64,000 nucleotides of DNA, taken from Bacillus rubiinfantis (GTDB taxonomy: Bacteria > Bacillota > Bacilli > Bacillales > Cytobacillaceae). This document shows, piece after piece, positions 41,743 through 49,792 of the stretch. The translations under genes and the position numbers were made by a program. The stretch covers positions 62,001-126,000 of the forward strand of contig CCFE01000021.1 of NCBI GenBank assembly GCA_000752035.1. Direction: 5' to 3'. Numbering within the stretch: the stretch's first letter is position 1; each line of letters begins with the position of its first letter. Under the pieces are notes generated by a model. The model was not told where the DNA came from, ran no database searches, and saw nothing but the letters and a program-made list of their open reading frames with translations.

Positions 41743-44367
41743 CTATTCATCGGGAGAATCCTGAGGCTGTTCGGCAGGGGTTTCTGTTGTCCCCTGGTTA
41801 CTGCCTGTGTCGTTCTCGTTATCATTACCATTGTCATTACCATTACTATTGTCGTTGTCATTCCCATTTCCTTTATCAGGCTTATTGCCTTTGTTCCCGT
41901 TACCATTGTTATTACCATTTCCATTATTCCCGTTGTTATTGGGAACCCCATTTGTATTCCCGTTATCATTATCTCCATTACTTGGATCATTTCCATTCTT
42001 ATCTTCAGTTGTACCTTCTGTATCTTGTTTTGGAACGGTAACAGAAACAGAAATCGACTCGCTCTTTTTACTGCTGCTAATGGCTATTAGTGTGAATCGG
42101 TAACTTTTACCCGGTTCAGCAGGAATCGACAGGCTCTTTTCCATTGTAGAATAATTATTCTTTCCATCCGAGATAGCAAATGTCACGTTGCTTGATTGCG
42201 TGTATTTCCATGATAACTTGATAGTATTGGTTGATTTATTATACTTTGCCGAAAAATTTGTAGGTGCATCAAGCTTATAATACTTGCGTGATACTACACT
42301 TGGTGCGTGACCTTTGACTGCATATTCAATACTCACCCGACTGTCAGGAGTATAATCACTTGCAAGAACCGGCGGCATCGAACCTTTTTCAATCCGAACT
42401 TTTTGAACAGTATTCGGCATCGAAAAATCTGGTGTATCTATATCTTTCGAAACATACGCCATTAGATCTTTAAAAATTAATTGAGCTATACGTTGGTTAT
42501 CGCCCTCTGCAGTAATGGGTGTGCTTGGGTCTTTGTAACCGGTCCAAATGGATGCTGTATAATTTGTTGTATATCCAGTAAACCAGGCATCTGGGACGGA
42601 TCTGCCGCTCGTGATATTCCACTTTCTCATATCTTCATCACTATAATTCGTTGTTCCTGTTTTGCCGGCAATCGGAAGGCCTGGGACTTTTGCTCTTACT
42701 CCAGTACCTGGATATTCAAGAACACTTTTCATCATATCGGTAATGATAAATGCCGTTGAATCTTTCATCGCTACTTTTGGTTCAGGTGTTGTATCAATAA
42801 CTGTCCCGTCACGTAGTTTTATTTTATTGACTGCGTGTGGTTTCGTGTAGATTCCATTATTACCGAATGCGCTATATGCACCGGCCATTTGCAATGGTGA
42901 AACACCAATTGTTTTCCCGCCAAATCCACCGATTGCATAGGATTCATAAATCTCTTTTAAAGGAATACCGATACTAATGGCAAAGTCTTTTGCTTTTTCA
43001 AGTCCTACTTGCTGCAATGTTTGTACAGCCGGACTGTTTCGCGACAGCTGAAGTGCCGTTCTAATAGTCATTGCACCTTTATACGATTGGTCCCAGTTAC
43101 CAAATTTCTTGCCTGAAGAATAAGTAATTGGTTTATCCTCAATCATTTGGTAAGAACCCCAATTCAAATATTCGATAGCAGGGGCATAATCAAGCACTGG
43201 TTTAATCGTTGATCCAGGCTGCCTTTTTGTATCAATGGCAAAATTAAATCCCCGCTGCACATTTTGATTTCTTCCGCCACCAATTGCTCGAATTTCCCCT
43301 GTTTTCGTATCTAGTAGGGCAATTCCAGCTTGGAATTGATCATCAGGGTAAGGAATTTCTTTAGAATTTAAAATTTTATCGACATGTGTTTGTGCATCCT
43401 GGTCAAGTGTAGTATAAATTGTCAGGCCATCTGTAAAAATATCAAAGTCTGTATTTTTCTTTACCTCATCAATAACTGCATCTACGAAGGAATCAAATGG
43501 TTTAGTGTTTACAGTGCGATCTTTAGGTTTTAACACAGTATTTTTTACCGAGACTTTCTGTGCTTCTTCCATTTGTTCCTTGGTAATATAGCCATGTTGA
43601 TGCATAAGACTTAAAACGATGTTTCTTCTCTTTTCTGCTAAATCCGGATGGGTAAAGGGATTATAATTATTCGGACTTTGCGGCATGCCAGCGATTTGAG
43701 CGGCTTCAGCCAAAGTTAGTTCGTTAAGTTCTTTCCCGTAATAGATTTTAGCTGCTGTGGCAATTCCGTAATTATTACCGCCAACTAAAACTTTATTTAC
43801 ATACATTTCAAAGATTTGTTCTTTTGTATATTGGCGTTCTAATTGAATGGACAGCCATGCCTCTTGAACTTTACGTTTCAAAGTCTTTTCATGGTTTAAA
43901 AAAGCATTTTTTACCACCTGCTGGGTTATCGTACTGCCTCCTTCGGCACCAAACCCGCGTTGGAAGTTGGCCAAAACAGCACCTGCAAGCCGGATTGGAT
44001 CGATCCCATGGTGTTTATAAAAGCGATAATCCTCCGTTGCTAAGATGGCATTCTCCACCTTTTTGGGGATATCTTTATAGTTTACGTATTCACGGTTTAC
44101 GGCGCCTACTTCTGTAATCAGTTTTTCATTTTTATCTAGTATTTTTGAAGGAATAGGATCTTTTAATAATTTTGGATCAAGCGACGGAGTATCTTTTACT
44201 AAGTAGGCAAAAGTTCCAACTCCAGCAATGATACAGACTATCCCAAGGACAACAAGTGATAGAAAAATTTTCTTGAAAAGTCCGCGTGGCTTTTTCTTTG
44301 TTTTCTGTTTGCCTTTTCCCTGGAGTTTCTTTCGCCGCTCCTCTCTTGATTGATATTGTTCAGTCAT
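41743..44367 (-). CDS. ponA: Class A penicillin-binding protein PBP1
   Basis: A bifunctional peptidoglycan glycosyltransferase and DD-transpeptidase of 874 residues. Order of parts: basic cytoplasmic start, one membrane helix (about 31-53), glycosyltransferase domain with EDYRFYKHHGIDP and GGSTITQQ, transpeptidase domain with GSTIKP (active Ser), SRN and KTGT, then a fibronectin-III-like domain (about 700-780) and a tail of about 70 residues made mostly of Asn, Gly and Asp. B. subtilis PonA has a similar tail. AAAGGAAGG precedes ATG. It is downstream of recU in one operon. Confidence 0.96.
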   Translation of the reverse strand: MTEQYQSREERRKKLQGKGKQKTKKKPRGLFKKIFLSLVVLGIVCIIAGVGTFAYLVKDTPSLDPKLLKDPIPSKILDKNEKLITEVGAVNREYVNYKDIPKKVENAILATEDYRFYKHHGIDPIRLAGAVLANFQRGFGAEGGSTITQQVVKNAFLNHEKTLKRKVQEAWLSIQLERQYTKEQIFEMYVNKVLVGGNNYGIATAAKIYYGKELNELTLAEAAQIAGMPQSPNNYNPFTHPDLAEKRRNIVLSLMHQHGYITKEQMEEAQKVSVKNTVLKPKDRTVNTKPFDSFVDAVIDEVKKNTDFDIFTDGLTIYTTLDQDAQTHVDKILNSKEIPYPDDQFQAGIALLDTKTGEIRAIGGGRNQNVQRGFNFAIDTKRQPGSTIKPVLDYAPAIEYLNWGSYQMIEDKPITYSSGKKFGNWDQSYKGAMTIRTALQLSRNSPAVQTLQQVGLEKAKDFAISIGIPLKEIYESYAIGGFGGKTIGVSPLQMAGAYSAFGNNGIYTKPHAVNKIKLRDGTVIDTTPEPKVAMKDSTAFIITDMMKSVLEYPGTGVRAKVPGLPIAGKTGTTNYSDEDMRKWNITSGRSVPDAWFTGYTTNYTASIWTGYKDPSTPITAEGDNQRIAQLIFKDLMAYVSKDIDTPDFSMPNTVQKVRIEKGSMPPVLASDYTPDSRVSIEYAVKGHAPSVVSRKYYKLDAPTNFSAKYNKSTNTIKLSWKYTQSSNVTFAISDGKNNYSTMEKSLSIPAEPGKSYRFTLIAISSSKKSESISVSVTVPKQDTEGTTEDKNGNDPSNGDNDNGNTNGVPNNNGNNGNGNNNGNGNKGNKPDKGNGNDNDNSNGNDNGNDNENDTGSNQGTTETPAEQPQDSPDE
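41791..42003. repeat. Low-complexity Asn/Gly/Asp codon tract in ponA
   Basis: About 71 codons consist almost only of Asn, Gly, Asp, Lys and Glu. The top strand therefore shows irregular repeats of ATTACC, ATTGTC and ATTCCC units. Such tracts are prone to length change by slippage. Confidence 0.8.
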
Positions 44368-44398
44368 TTTATTTCCTTCCTTTCTAACCTTTCATCTT

Positions 44399-45010
44399 TT
44401 AGCAAAGGTTAAGTACATCTAATATTTTAATATAGTCGATTCTCGGTTGAAAACCAAGCGGAATGAAATGACCTTTCTGTTCAATTTCTTCTTTTGTGAT
44501 CGATTTCCTTCCCCCATTTAACATTCTTTCCCAAAATACTAATAAATGCTTCCCCTCAAGGAAAAAAACTTCATTTGTTGTTGAGAACATTAGAATCACA
44601 AAGCAAATACCCCCTTGATCCATTACTTCTTTCATATGGGATATTTGATGCTGATGAAAGTTTTTCAAAGGGAAGGATGTTTCATTTCTAGTTTCTTTTG
44701 CTTCAAAGTCAATATAACGTCCTTTATAAACCCCATTATAGTCTGTTGTTGAAGCCTGTTTGAAGTAAGCTTCTTTGATAACAGCAGCACTGCGTTTTGG
44801 ATAATCGACTTGGACGATTTGAATGGGGGTTGGTTTTTTATGAATGACTGCTATTTTTCGATCTCGGTAGAATGCATTGGTTTCATTTAAATCATCCTCA
44901 AGCGTCATCCCGCGATTACCATAGGATTCCTTTTTGTTAGAATCGGTAGTTTTCAGTTTGTCAACAGGTTTCTGCGTAAACTTCTTCCCGTTTGGATAGT
45001 TGATACCCAT
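44399..45010 (-). CDS. recU: Holliday junction resolvase RecU
   Basis: RecU cleaves and biases branch migration of Holliday junctions during recombinational repair. The 203-residue protein shows YGNRGMTLEDDLNETNAFY, the nuclease core DYNGVYKGRYIDFEAKET (Asp, Glu and Lys active-site pattern) and NFHQHQ. AAAGGGGAG precedes ATG on the reverse strand. It is followed after 31 bases by ponA, the conserved recU-ponA operon. Confidence 0.96.
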   Translation of the reverse strand: MGINYPNGKKFTQKPVDKLKTTDSNKKESYGNRGMTLEDDLNETNAFYRDRKIAVIHKKPTPIQIVQVDYPKRSAAVIKEAYFKQASTTDYNGVYKGRYIDFEAKETRNETSFPLKNFHQHQISHMKEVMDQGGICFVILMFSTTNEVFFLEGKHLLVFWERMLNGGRKSITKEEIEQKGHFIPLGFQPRIDYIKILDVLNLC

Positions 45011-45207
45011 ATTTCACTCCCCTTTAAACCATTCCTTATCATAACAAAACTTTACATTAAAAAGATGAATAAAAAAGCTTATTGTGTAAAAACTACATAC
45101 AATTGTAACGTCAATGATAACAATTAGCATGAATCTTTTTTCATACTATGTAAAAAACAACTATTAATATCTGATATTCAAAAAATACTAAGAGGATATA
45201 AGTTCAT

Positions 45208-46185
45208 ATGAATCATCTTACATTACAGGAACAGCATATCATTCGTCAAATTCAAATTGAAACAGATCAGAAAAATTTAGATAATATATCGCGAACCAAT
45301 GCATATTTCAGTTATTTTAAAGAAAATCCTGATATTATTTGGTCATTTTTGGCCAGTATGGTTTCGAGAAATGGCGGCTGGAATATGTGTGATCTAAGGG
45401 GATCAACATTTTCTGAGTTGATTGCCCCACAGACAAGAAAACAGCTGTTTTTAACATATGAAAGGGCAAATTGGCTAATTTTTCATGATGTTTTTCCACA
45501 GCTTCTGCTCTATCAATATTCGACGAAAAAAAATAAACCGATGTTTCATTTATTGCCGTTTTTTAATGTTTCCTCTTTTATTCAAAAAGAATGGGTTCGT
45601 TATTGGAAAGAAGGTGATAGGGTTCGATTAACGACTGCGTTAATCATCAATGAACAAAATGTCATTCAAACCCCGATTATTGAACATCCTGTCTATCAGG
45701 AAAAAGTATTTCATTCCTTTTTGTTTAATTTACAAGATTGGCTCCATTTTAGTTGTGTCTTATTTCCAACTTGTGGGGGAGAGGTTTACGGTGCCAGTGT
45801 ATATGGGTTTCGTTCTCTGTCAAAGCGGATTCAATTGGGGAAGAGGCTAGCTAGTATTTTGTTTCATCCAAGGCTATTTCCACATTTTTTTGAATTCGCG
45901 GAAAAGACACCGCACACAGGTTCCCGACATGATTACGAGCAATATTTTAAACTAAAGTCAAAAAGAAAAACGCCCATGCTTCGCACTAGTTTTCCAATTA
46001 TTAAGCATCATCGTCATCAGTTTCAGGATTGGAGTAAACAGCGCTTTGTTTCGCCATTATGGCTTCGTGCTCCAGCAAAGCATAGGGATCCCATTCATCT
46101 TACCGATTGGTATTTTGCCAAGACAAATCAATTAGAACTGCTTTTAGCACTGCAAAAAGTATTGCAAATAAAAAAATGGAAATAA
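45208..46185 (+). CDS. yppC: YppC family protein (DUF2515)
   Basis: A 325-residue protein, mainly helical, rich in aromatic and basic residues, with the opening QEQHIIRQIQIETDQKNLDN. Size and location, divergent from recU, match B. subtilis YppC of the DUF2515 family. No catalytic motif or signal peptide is recognised and the function is unknown. Ribosome binding site AAGAGGAT. Confidence 0.85.
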   Translation: MNHLTLQEQHIIRQIQIETDQKNLDNISRTNAYFSYFKENPDIIWSFLASMVSRNGGWNMCDLRGSTFSELIAPQTRKQLFLTYERANWLIFHDVFPQLLLYQYSTKKNKPMFHLLPFFNVSSFIQKEWVRYWKEGDRVRLTTALIINEQNVIQTPIIEHPVYQEKVFHSFLFNLQDWLHFSCVLFPTCGGEVYGASVYGFRSLSKRIQLGKRLASILFHPRLFPHFFEFAEKTPHTGSRHDYEQYFKLKSKRKTPMLRTSFPIIKHHRHQFQDWSKQRFVSPLWLRAPAKHRDPIHLTDWYFAKTNQLELLLALQKVLQIKKWK

Positions 46186-46193
46186 CCGCAAAA

Positions 46194-46217
46194 AAAAGCA
46201 AGGAATCCCTTGCTTTT
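46194..46217. terminator. Terminator between yppC and sspM
   Basis: AAAAGCAAGG (46194-46203) pairs with CCTTGCTTTT (46208-46217). The long A run on the left gives a strong U tract for the reverse transcript (sspM); the forward T run is shorter. Confidence 0.85.
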
Positions 46218-46222
46218 CATTC

Positions 46223-46333
46223 TTAGGTAGAAGGTCTATCAGGGCCTTCTAGTTTTTTATCACCATAACCAATTTTTCTTTCAGGTTCTGAAGCAGGACC
46301 TTGTTTTTTATTTTGCTTATTTTTATTGGACAT
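46223..46333 (-). CDS. sspM: Small acid-soluble spore protein SspM
   Basis: A 36-residue basic peptide that starts MSNKNKQNKKQGP and ends DKKLEGPDRPST. B. subtilis SspM is 34 residues and ends in nearly the same way, and it is encoded in the same place next to yppC. GGAGGTG stands 6 bases before ATG on the reverse strand, and a sigma-G-like promoter lies upstream. It would be made in the forespore and packed in the spore core. Confidence 0.88.
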   Translation of the reverse strand: MSNKNKQNKKQGPASEPERKIGYGDKKLEGPDRPST

Positions 46334-46344
46334 AGTTAACACCT

Positions 46345-46380
46345 CCGATTATAGGATGTACTGTTTTATGATTTTCATTC
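46345..46380 (-). promoter_or_regulatory. Sigma-G-type promoter of sspM
   Basis: On the reverse strand GAATGA (46380-46375) and CATCCTA (46358-46352) are 16 bases apart, close to the sigma-G pattern TGAATA-N17/18-CATACTA. It lies about 20 bases before the sspM start codon. Confidence 0.55.
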
Positions 46381-46529
46381 GGAAGAAGCTGATTGTCGAA
46401 TCATTAATTTTCCTATGAAGGATATCCACTTTCTTTGCCGAATCACTTCTAGTTTTGTCATTGAGGCAGGAAGATGAAAAAGGAAAGAGAAATAGTAGTT
46501 ACTTAATATTTCATGGGGAGGTTTCTTTC

Positions 46530-46805
46530 ATGCCTGATGTATCGAACGAAAAGCAAAAGCTCTTATCGATGCTTGCGGATATCCAAGACCAATTAGAAGA
46601 ATTAGAGGCGGTTCTTGAAACGTCATTTTCTGCCCAGCGAAAACTTCTTCTGCAAAAAGATCAGAAACAAATAGCCGATACAGCCCAAATGCTTTCTATA
46701 TTAGAAAATAAGTATCAGCAAGTTACGGAAAAAATGGAGGGAGACAATGTATTTCTGCCAACTACAAAAGCGCAGAACTTGAAATGGGCCTTAAAATCAT
46801 TGTAA
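46530..46805 (+). CDS. Coiled-coil protein in the yppD position
   Basis: A 91-residue acidic helical protein with heptad-like stretches (LADIQDQLEELEAVLE, then LSILENKYQQVTEKM). ATG 46530 is chosen because GGGGAGG lies 8 bases upstream; the frame is open 25 codons further but without a ribosome binding site. It sits between sspM and yppE, the place of yppD in B. subtilis, but the family assignment is positional. Function unknown. Confidence 0.7.
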   Translation: MPDVSNEKQKLLSMLADIQDQLEELEAVLETSFSAQRKLLLQKDQKQIADTAQMLSILENKYQQVTEKMEGDNVFLPTTKAQNLKWALKSL

Positions 46806-46869
46806 GCTAACAGTGACAGGGAGTAGCAAACTTTTTTGCTACTTTTTATTTTAGAAAGGAAACAACAAA

Positions 46870-47244
46870 ATGATCACAAAAATCGTTGAACTGACAAGAG
46901 AGCTGCTTGATTATAATTGTCTATTCTTAGAATATTTTCAAGAAGTGAGATCGAGTGGGGTAAAACATGAGTTTCACCAGAAGATAAAACCATTTGTAGA
47001 CAGTGTCGATGCTGTTGTTCAAGACTGGGAAATAGTGATGAAGCGTTGGCTGCTAGAGAATCAGTCAAAATATATTCATGTACGGCAGGTTGATACTACG
47101 GTTGACCATATCGAAAAACTTGCGATACAGTGCTTTTTTCCTGAAACTAGCAAATCTAAATTTCTAAATTCCCAAAAAACAGTGGAGTTTTTCCTAAAAG
47201 AAGTGTTGAATGAATGTCACCACATGAAAAAAGATGCTACTTAG
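46870..47244 (+). CDS. yppE: YppE family protein (DUF1798)
   Basis: A 124-residue helical protein (ELTRELLDYNCLFLEYF, and VDAVVQDWEIVMKRWL) matching the four-helix YppE/DUF1798 family in length and position. Function unknown. AGAAAGGA precedes ATG. It follows the coiled-coil gene by 64 bases. Confidence 0.85.
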   Translation: MITKIVELTRELLDYNCLFLEYFQEVRSSGVKHEFHQKIKPFVDSVDAVVQDWEIVMKRWLLENQSKYIHVRQVDTTVDHIEKLAIQCFFPETSKSKFLNSQKTVEFFLKEVLNECHHMKKDAT

Positions 47245-47312
47245 CATCTCTTCTCATAATTCATAATTCTAACCAGGACGTTGAGACTGGATTGCTAACA
47301 TTCTTGAGTGTT

Positions 47313-47525
47313 TTATGTCCAATTTCTGATGAGGGAGTTTTCTATGGCCTGTTCTGGTAGGGCGGCGCCTTGACCTTCAAGTTCACGAACGAGTATGCGA
47401 TAGTCATTGATGCTAATTTCATTCTGAATATAAGCCCTTTTGGCAAAATCCATTAATGCATTAACATCTTCGGTGCAATATTGACGACTTTGAATAAATT
47501 TTTCTTTTAAATCGCGTATGTTCAT
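47313..47525 (-). CDS. yppF: YppF family protein
   Basis: A 70-residue protein (MNIRDLKEKFIQSRQYC, with DYRILVRELEGQGA near the end) that fits the YppF family, encoded here on the reverse strand between yppE and the yppG-type gene. AAGGAGGAGA is 6 bases before ATG. Function unknown. Confidence 0.82.
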   Translation of the reverse strand: MNIRDLKEKFIQSRQYCTEDVNALMDFAKRAYIQNEISINDYRILVRELEGQGAALPEQAIENSLIRNWT

Positions 47526-47650
47526 CTTGTCTCCTCCTTCATCATTTTATATATGTTATCATGAAAAACAACAATTTTTTAGTTTTTAAAAAATTGAAAC
47601 TTTAGACAAACTTCTTCTAATTATGACATATATAAATGATGGACTTAATC

Positions 47651-47678
47651 ACCTTTTAATTTTGTACTTCATAAAGTG
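47651..47678 (+). promoter_or_regulatory. Sigma-K-like promoter of the yppG-type coat gene
   Basis: AC (47651-47652), 17 bases, then CATAAAGTG (47670-47678). The sigma-K consensus is AC-N16/17-CATANNNTA; only the last base differs. The same arrangement precedes cotD. Confidence 0.4.
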
Positions 47679-47711
47679 TAATAGTGATAAATGCGGAGGA
47701 GATGTTTGCCC

Positions 47712-48257
47712 ATGTTTGCACAATGGAGACCAATCAGTTATATGAATAATGGGTATAACGGGCAAATGTATGGTCTGATTGATGAATATCGAAGTCAGCC
47801 AGTTCATTTTCCTGCTCAGTTTCCCTTTCAGCCTGGAATGCCTCAACAAGAATGGAACCCGATGCCACTGCCGGAATCAATGATGCCCATGCAAAACTTC
47901 ATGCCATATGGCTATAACTATCAGCCGGGTCCTATGACACAGAAAGGCTCATTTAACCACCAAGTCTACACCCAAAAGGATTCGCAATTTCTATTTCAAA
48001 ATCCGTTGCAGACAAAGGAGGAAATGATGCCAAAGTCACAGATGCCGATGAATGGGTATCCATTGATGAATCCTTATCCAAAACAGAGTTTTATTTCAAA
48101 ACCGCCAAGCGGGATGCAGTCAATTATAAACTCGTTTAAATCTCAGGACGGGACTGTTGACTTCAATAAGATGATTAATACGGCTGGTCAAATGGCAAAT
48201 GCAGTAACGCAGGTTTCCTCACTTATTAAAGGCTTTGGCGGAATATTCAAAACATAA
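47712..48257 (+). CDS. yppG: YppG-type spore coat protein
   Basis: A 181-residue protein rich in Met, Pro, Gln, Asn and Tyr in its first 130 residues and with an ordered, hydrophobic end (FNKMINTAGQMANAVTQVSSLIKGFGG). Such composition and end are typical of YppG-like coat proteins that localise to the spore surface. ATG 47712 has GCGGAGGAGA about 9 bases upstream. Its promoter looks sigma-K dependent, consistent with late mother-cell expression. Confidence 0.82.
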   Translation: MFAQWRPISYMNNGYNGQMYGLIDEYRSQPVHFPAQFPFQPGMPQQEWNPMPLPESMMPMQNFMPYGYNYQPGPMTQKGSFNHQVYTQKDSQFLFQNPLQTKEEMMPKSQMPMNGYPLMNPYPKQSFISKPPSGMQSIINSFKSQDGTVDFNKMINTAGQMANAVTQVSSLIKGFGGIFKT

Positions 48258-48258
48258 T

Positions 48259-48283
48259 AAAGACGGCAGTTGGCCGTCTTTTT
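48259..48283. terminator. Terminator between yppG and the Hsp20 gene
   Basis: GACGGC (48262-48267) pairs with GCCGTC (48273-48278), with A and T flanks. It lies between convergent genes. Confidence 0.82.
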
Positions 48284-48291
48284 ACGTGTGT

Positions 48292-48768
48292 TTAATCGAT
48301 TTCGATTATTTTTCCCTTTGTACGAGGGATGCGAATTTGCAATAAGCCATCACGATAGGTTGCTTTAACCATTCTCTCATTTATAGTTTGTGGCAGTGAA
48401 ATAGTTCTTGATGATTGCTGACGGGAAATCTTGCGCTGAAAAATTTGATTATGTTGATCTTCTGCCGTTTCCATTTCATTGTTTTCTACCGTAATCGTTA
48501 AGTAATGACCGGCGATGTTCAGATGGATCTGTTCCTTCTTTACCCCAGGAAGTTCAGCTGAAACAATATATTCACTGTCAGTTTCTGCTGTATTGACATA
48601 AAAGCCAGCTTCAAACGGAAATGGGGCTTTAAAAAATTCATCGATGGATTGTAAAAAACCTCTGATAGGCTTCTCATGCAAGAAGTCATTCATTGTTCTC
48701 ATGAAGTCAGCAAATGGCTCAACCGGTTTTTTATTATTATGTTTATCATTGGGCAGGTTCGATGACAA
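48292..48768 (-). CDS. Hsp20/alpha-crystallin small heat shock protein
   Basis: A 158-residue small heat shock protein. The alpha-crystallin domain covers about residues 45-150 (YIVSAELPGVKKEQIHLNI, RTISLPQTINERMVKATYRDGLLQIRIP with the GLLxIxIP hallmark). An N-terminal segment before it has FADFMRTMNDFL. TTG 48768 with GAGGGG 7 bases upstream gives MSSNLPND; GTG codons at 48789 and 48798 are alternatives with AGGATGTG. It would hold unfolding proteins in stress or in the spore coat. Confidence 0.88.
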   Translation of the reverse strand: MSSNLPNDKHNNKKPVEPFADFMRTMNDFLHEKPIRGFLQSIDEFFKAPFPFEAGFYVNTAETDSEYIVSAELPGVKKEQIHLNIAGHYLTITVENNEMETAEDQHNQIFQRKISRQQSSRTISLPQTINERMVKATYRDGLLQIRIPRTKGKIIEID

Positions 48769-48902
48769 CTCAAATCCCCTCACTTTCACAATAATCACAT
48801 CCTATCATATGCAACAATTGTAATAGAGGTGAAGTTCCTCGCAGTCGGTTTAGATCAATATCGGTAAAGGAAAGAACCGCAGTAAAGTGAACTGCGGTGT
48901 CA

Positions 48903-49619
48903 TTAGATTAACTGAATTTCTGCCATTAAGGTTTCAATATCTAAAATCATATCTCCATCACCATTTACTTCAATTAATTTTTCTTTTTTCATTTTGGTAA
49001 GTGTTCGGCTAATCGTTTCTCTTGTAGTTCCAATCATATTTGCCAAATCCTTGTTGGTAAATTCAGATTTTAACAGAATAGTGCCATCAGCTTTTTCTTT
49101 TCCGTGCTTTTTACCTAAACGGATTAATAATTTAACAATTTGTTCATAAGTATTATTCAATATTTGCTCTTCAAGTCGATTTTGTAGATCAACAATTTTT
49201 TCACCTAACACTTTAAACACTTTTATACATAGCTCTGGGTTATCAATTAGGACCTGCTCAAACTTCAAGATTGGAATGGTAATCAGAGTGGTGTGATCAA
49301 GAATTTCTGCATAGGCAGGATAATTACCTTTTCTAAAAAAACCAACATGTGGGAACATTTCCCCTTTTTTCATAATGGCCACGATCTGTTCTTTGCCATT
49401 TATGTCGCTTTTATATATTTTTACTTTTCCTTCAAAGATAAAATAGACATTTTCAAGCGGATCTCCCTGTAAAAACACATGGCTATGTTTTTTCCATTCT
49501 CTCACGATAGCGATATCAGTAATTTTTGTTAATTCACTATCATTTAAATCACGGAATAACGAAAAGCCGGAAAGTACTTTCTTAATCACTAAACTATTCA
49601 ATTTCATCACCTTCAACAT
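48903..49619 (-). CDS. Crp/Fnr-family transcription regulator without Fe-S cysteines
   Basis: A 238-residue regulator with an N-terminal cyclic-nucleotide-binding-like barrel (about 15-125), a dimerisation helix and a C-terminal winged helix. The recognition helix reads TRETISRTL, which has the Arg-Glu-x3-Arg spacing of Crp and so should read GTGA half-sites. Only one cysteine (ELCIKVF) is present, and the C-terminal cysteine cluster of Bacillus Fnr is absent, so it is not an oxygen-sensing Fe-S Fnr. Start codon uncertain (ATG 49619, ATG 49607 or TTG 49601). It may control the nor genes at 61 kb. Confidence 0.88.
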   Translation of the reverse strand: MLKVMKLNSLVIKKVLSGFSLFRDLNDSELTKITDIAIVREWKKHSHVFLQGDPLENVYFIFEGKVKIYKSDINGKEQIVAIMKKGEMFPHVGFFRKGNYPAYAEILDHTTLITIPILKFEQVLIDNPELCIKVFKVLGEKIVDLQNRLEEQILNNTYEQIVKLLIRLGKKHGKEKADGTILLKSEFTNKDLANMIGTTRETISRTLTKMKKEKLIEVNGDGDMILDIETLMAEIQLI

Positions 49620-49748
49620 CAGTCAATTAACTTTATTTTAACTAAAATGATACCATACCACCATTTTATAGTTAAAAAACTTTGATTCAAGGCTAAATAG
49701 TTATAAACCAATATTTTCAAGTAGAGTTTTATCGCTTTTTTCTTTTGT

Positions 49749-49766
49749 AACGAACGTTTATTCGTT
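49749..49766 (+). promoter_or_regulatory. LexA-like palindrome in the mrfAB promoter
   Basis: AACGAA (49749-49754) and TTCGTT (49761-49766) form perfect inverted arms 6 bases apart. The core CGAACGTTTATTCG differs from the Bacillus LexA box CGAACRNRYGTTCG at two positions. It fills the spacer of a weak TTTTGT-17-TAAAAT promoter just before mrfA. Confidence 0.45.
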
Positions 49767-49792
49767 AAAATAGGAGGTATGAGGTGAGACGG

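Noticed and set aside
41791..42003. Repeat array that might suggest CRISPR or a microsatellite
   Set aside because: Units are 6-9 bases, irregular and in the ponA reading frame; there are no spacers.
41787..42103. Forward frames rich in Ser, Leu, Tyr and His opposite the ponA tail
   Set aside because: They are the complement of Asn/Gly/Asp codon repeats in ponA, not genes.
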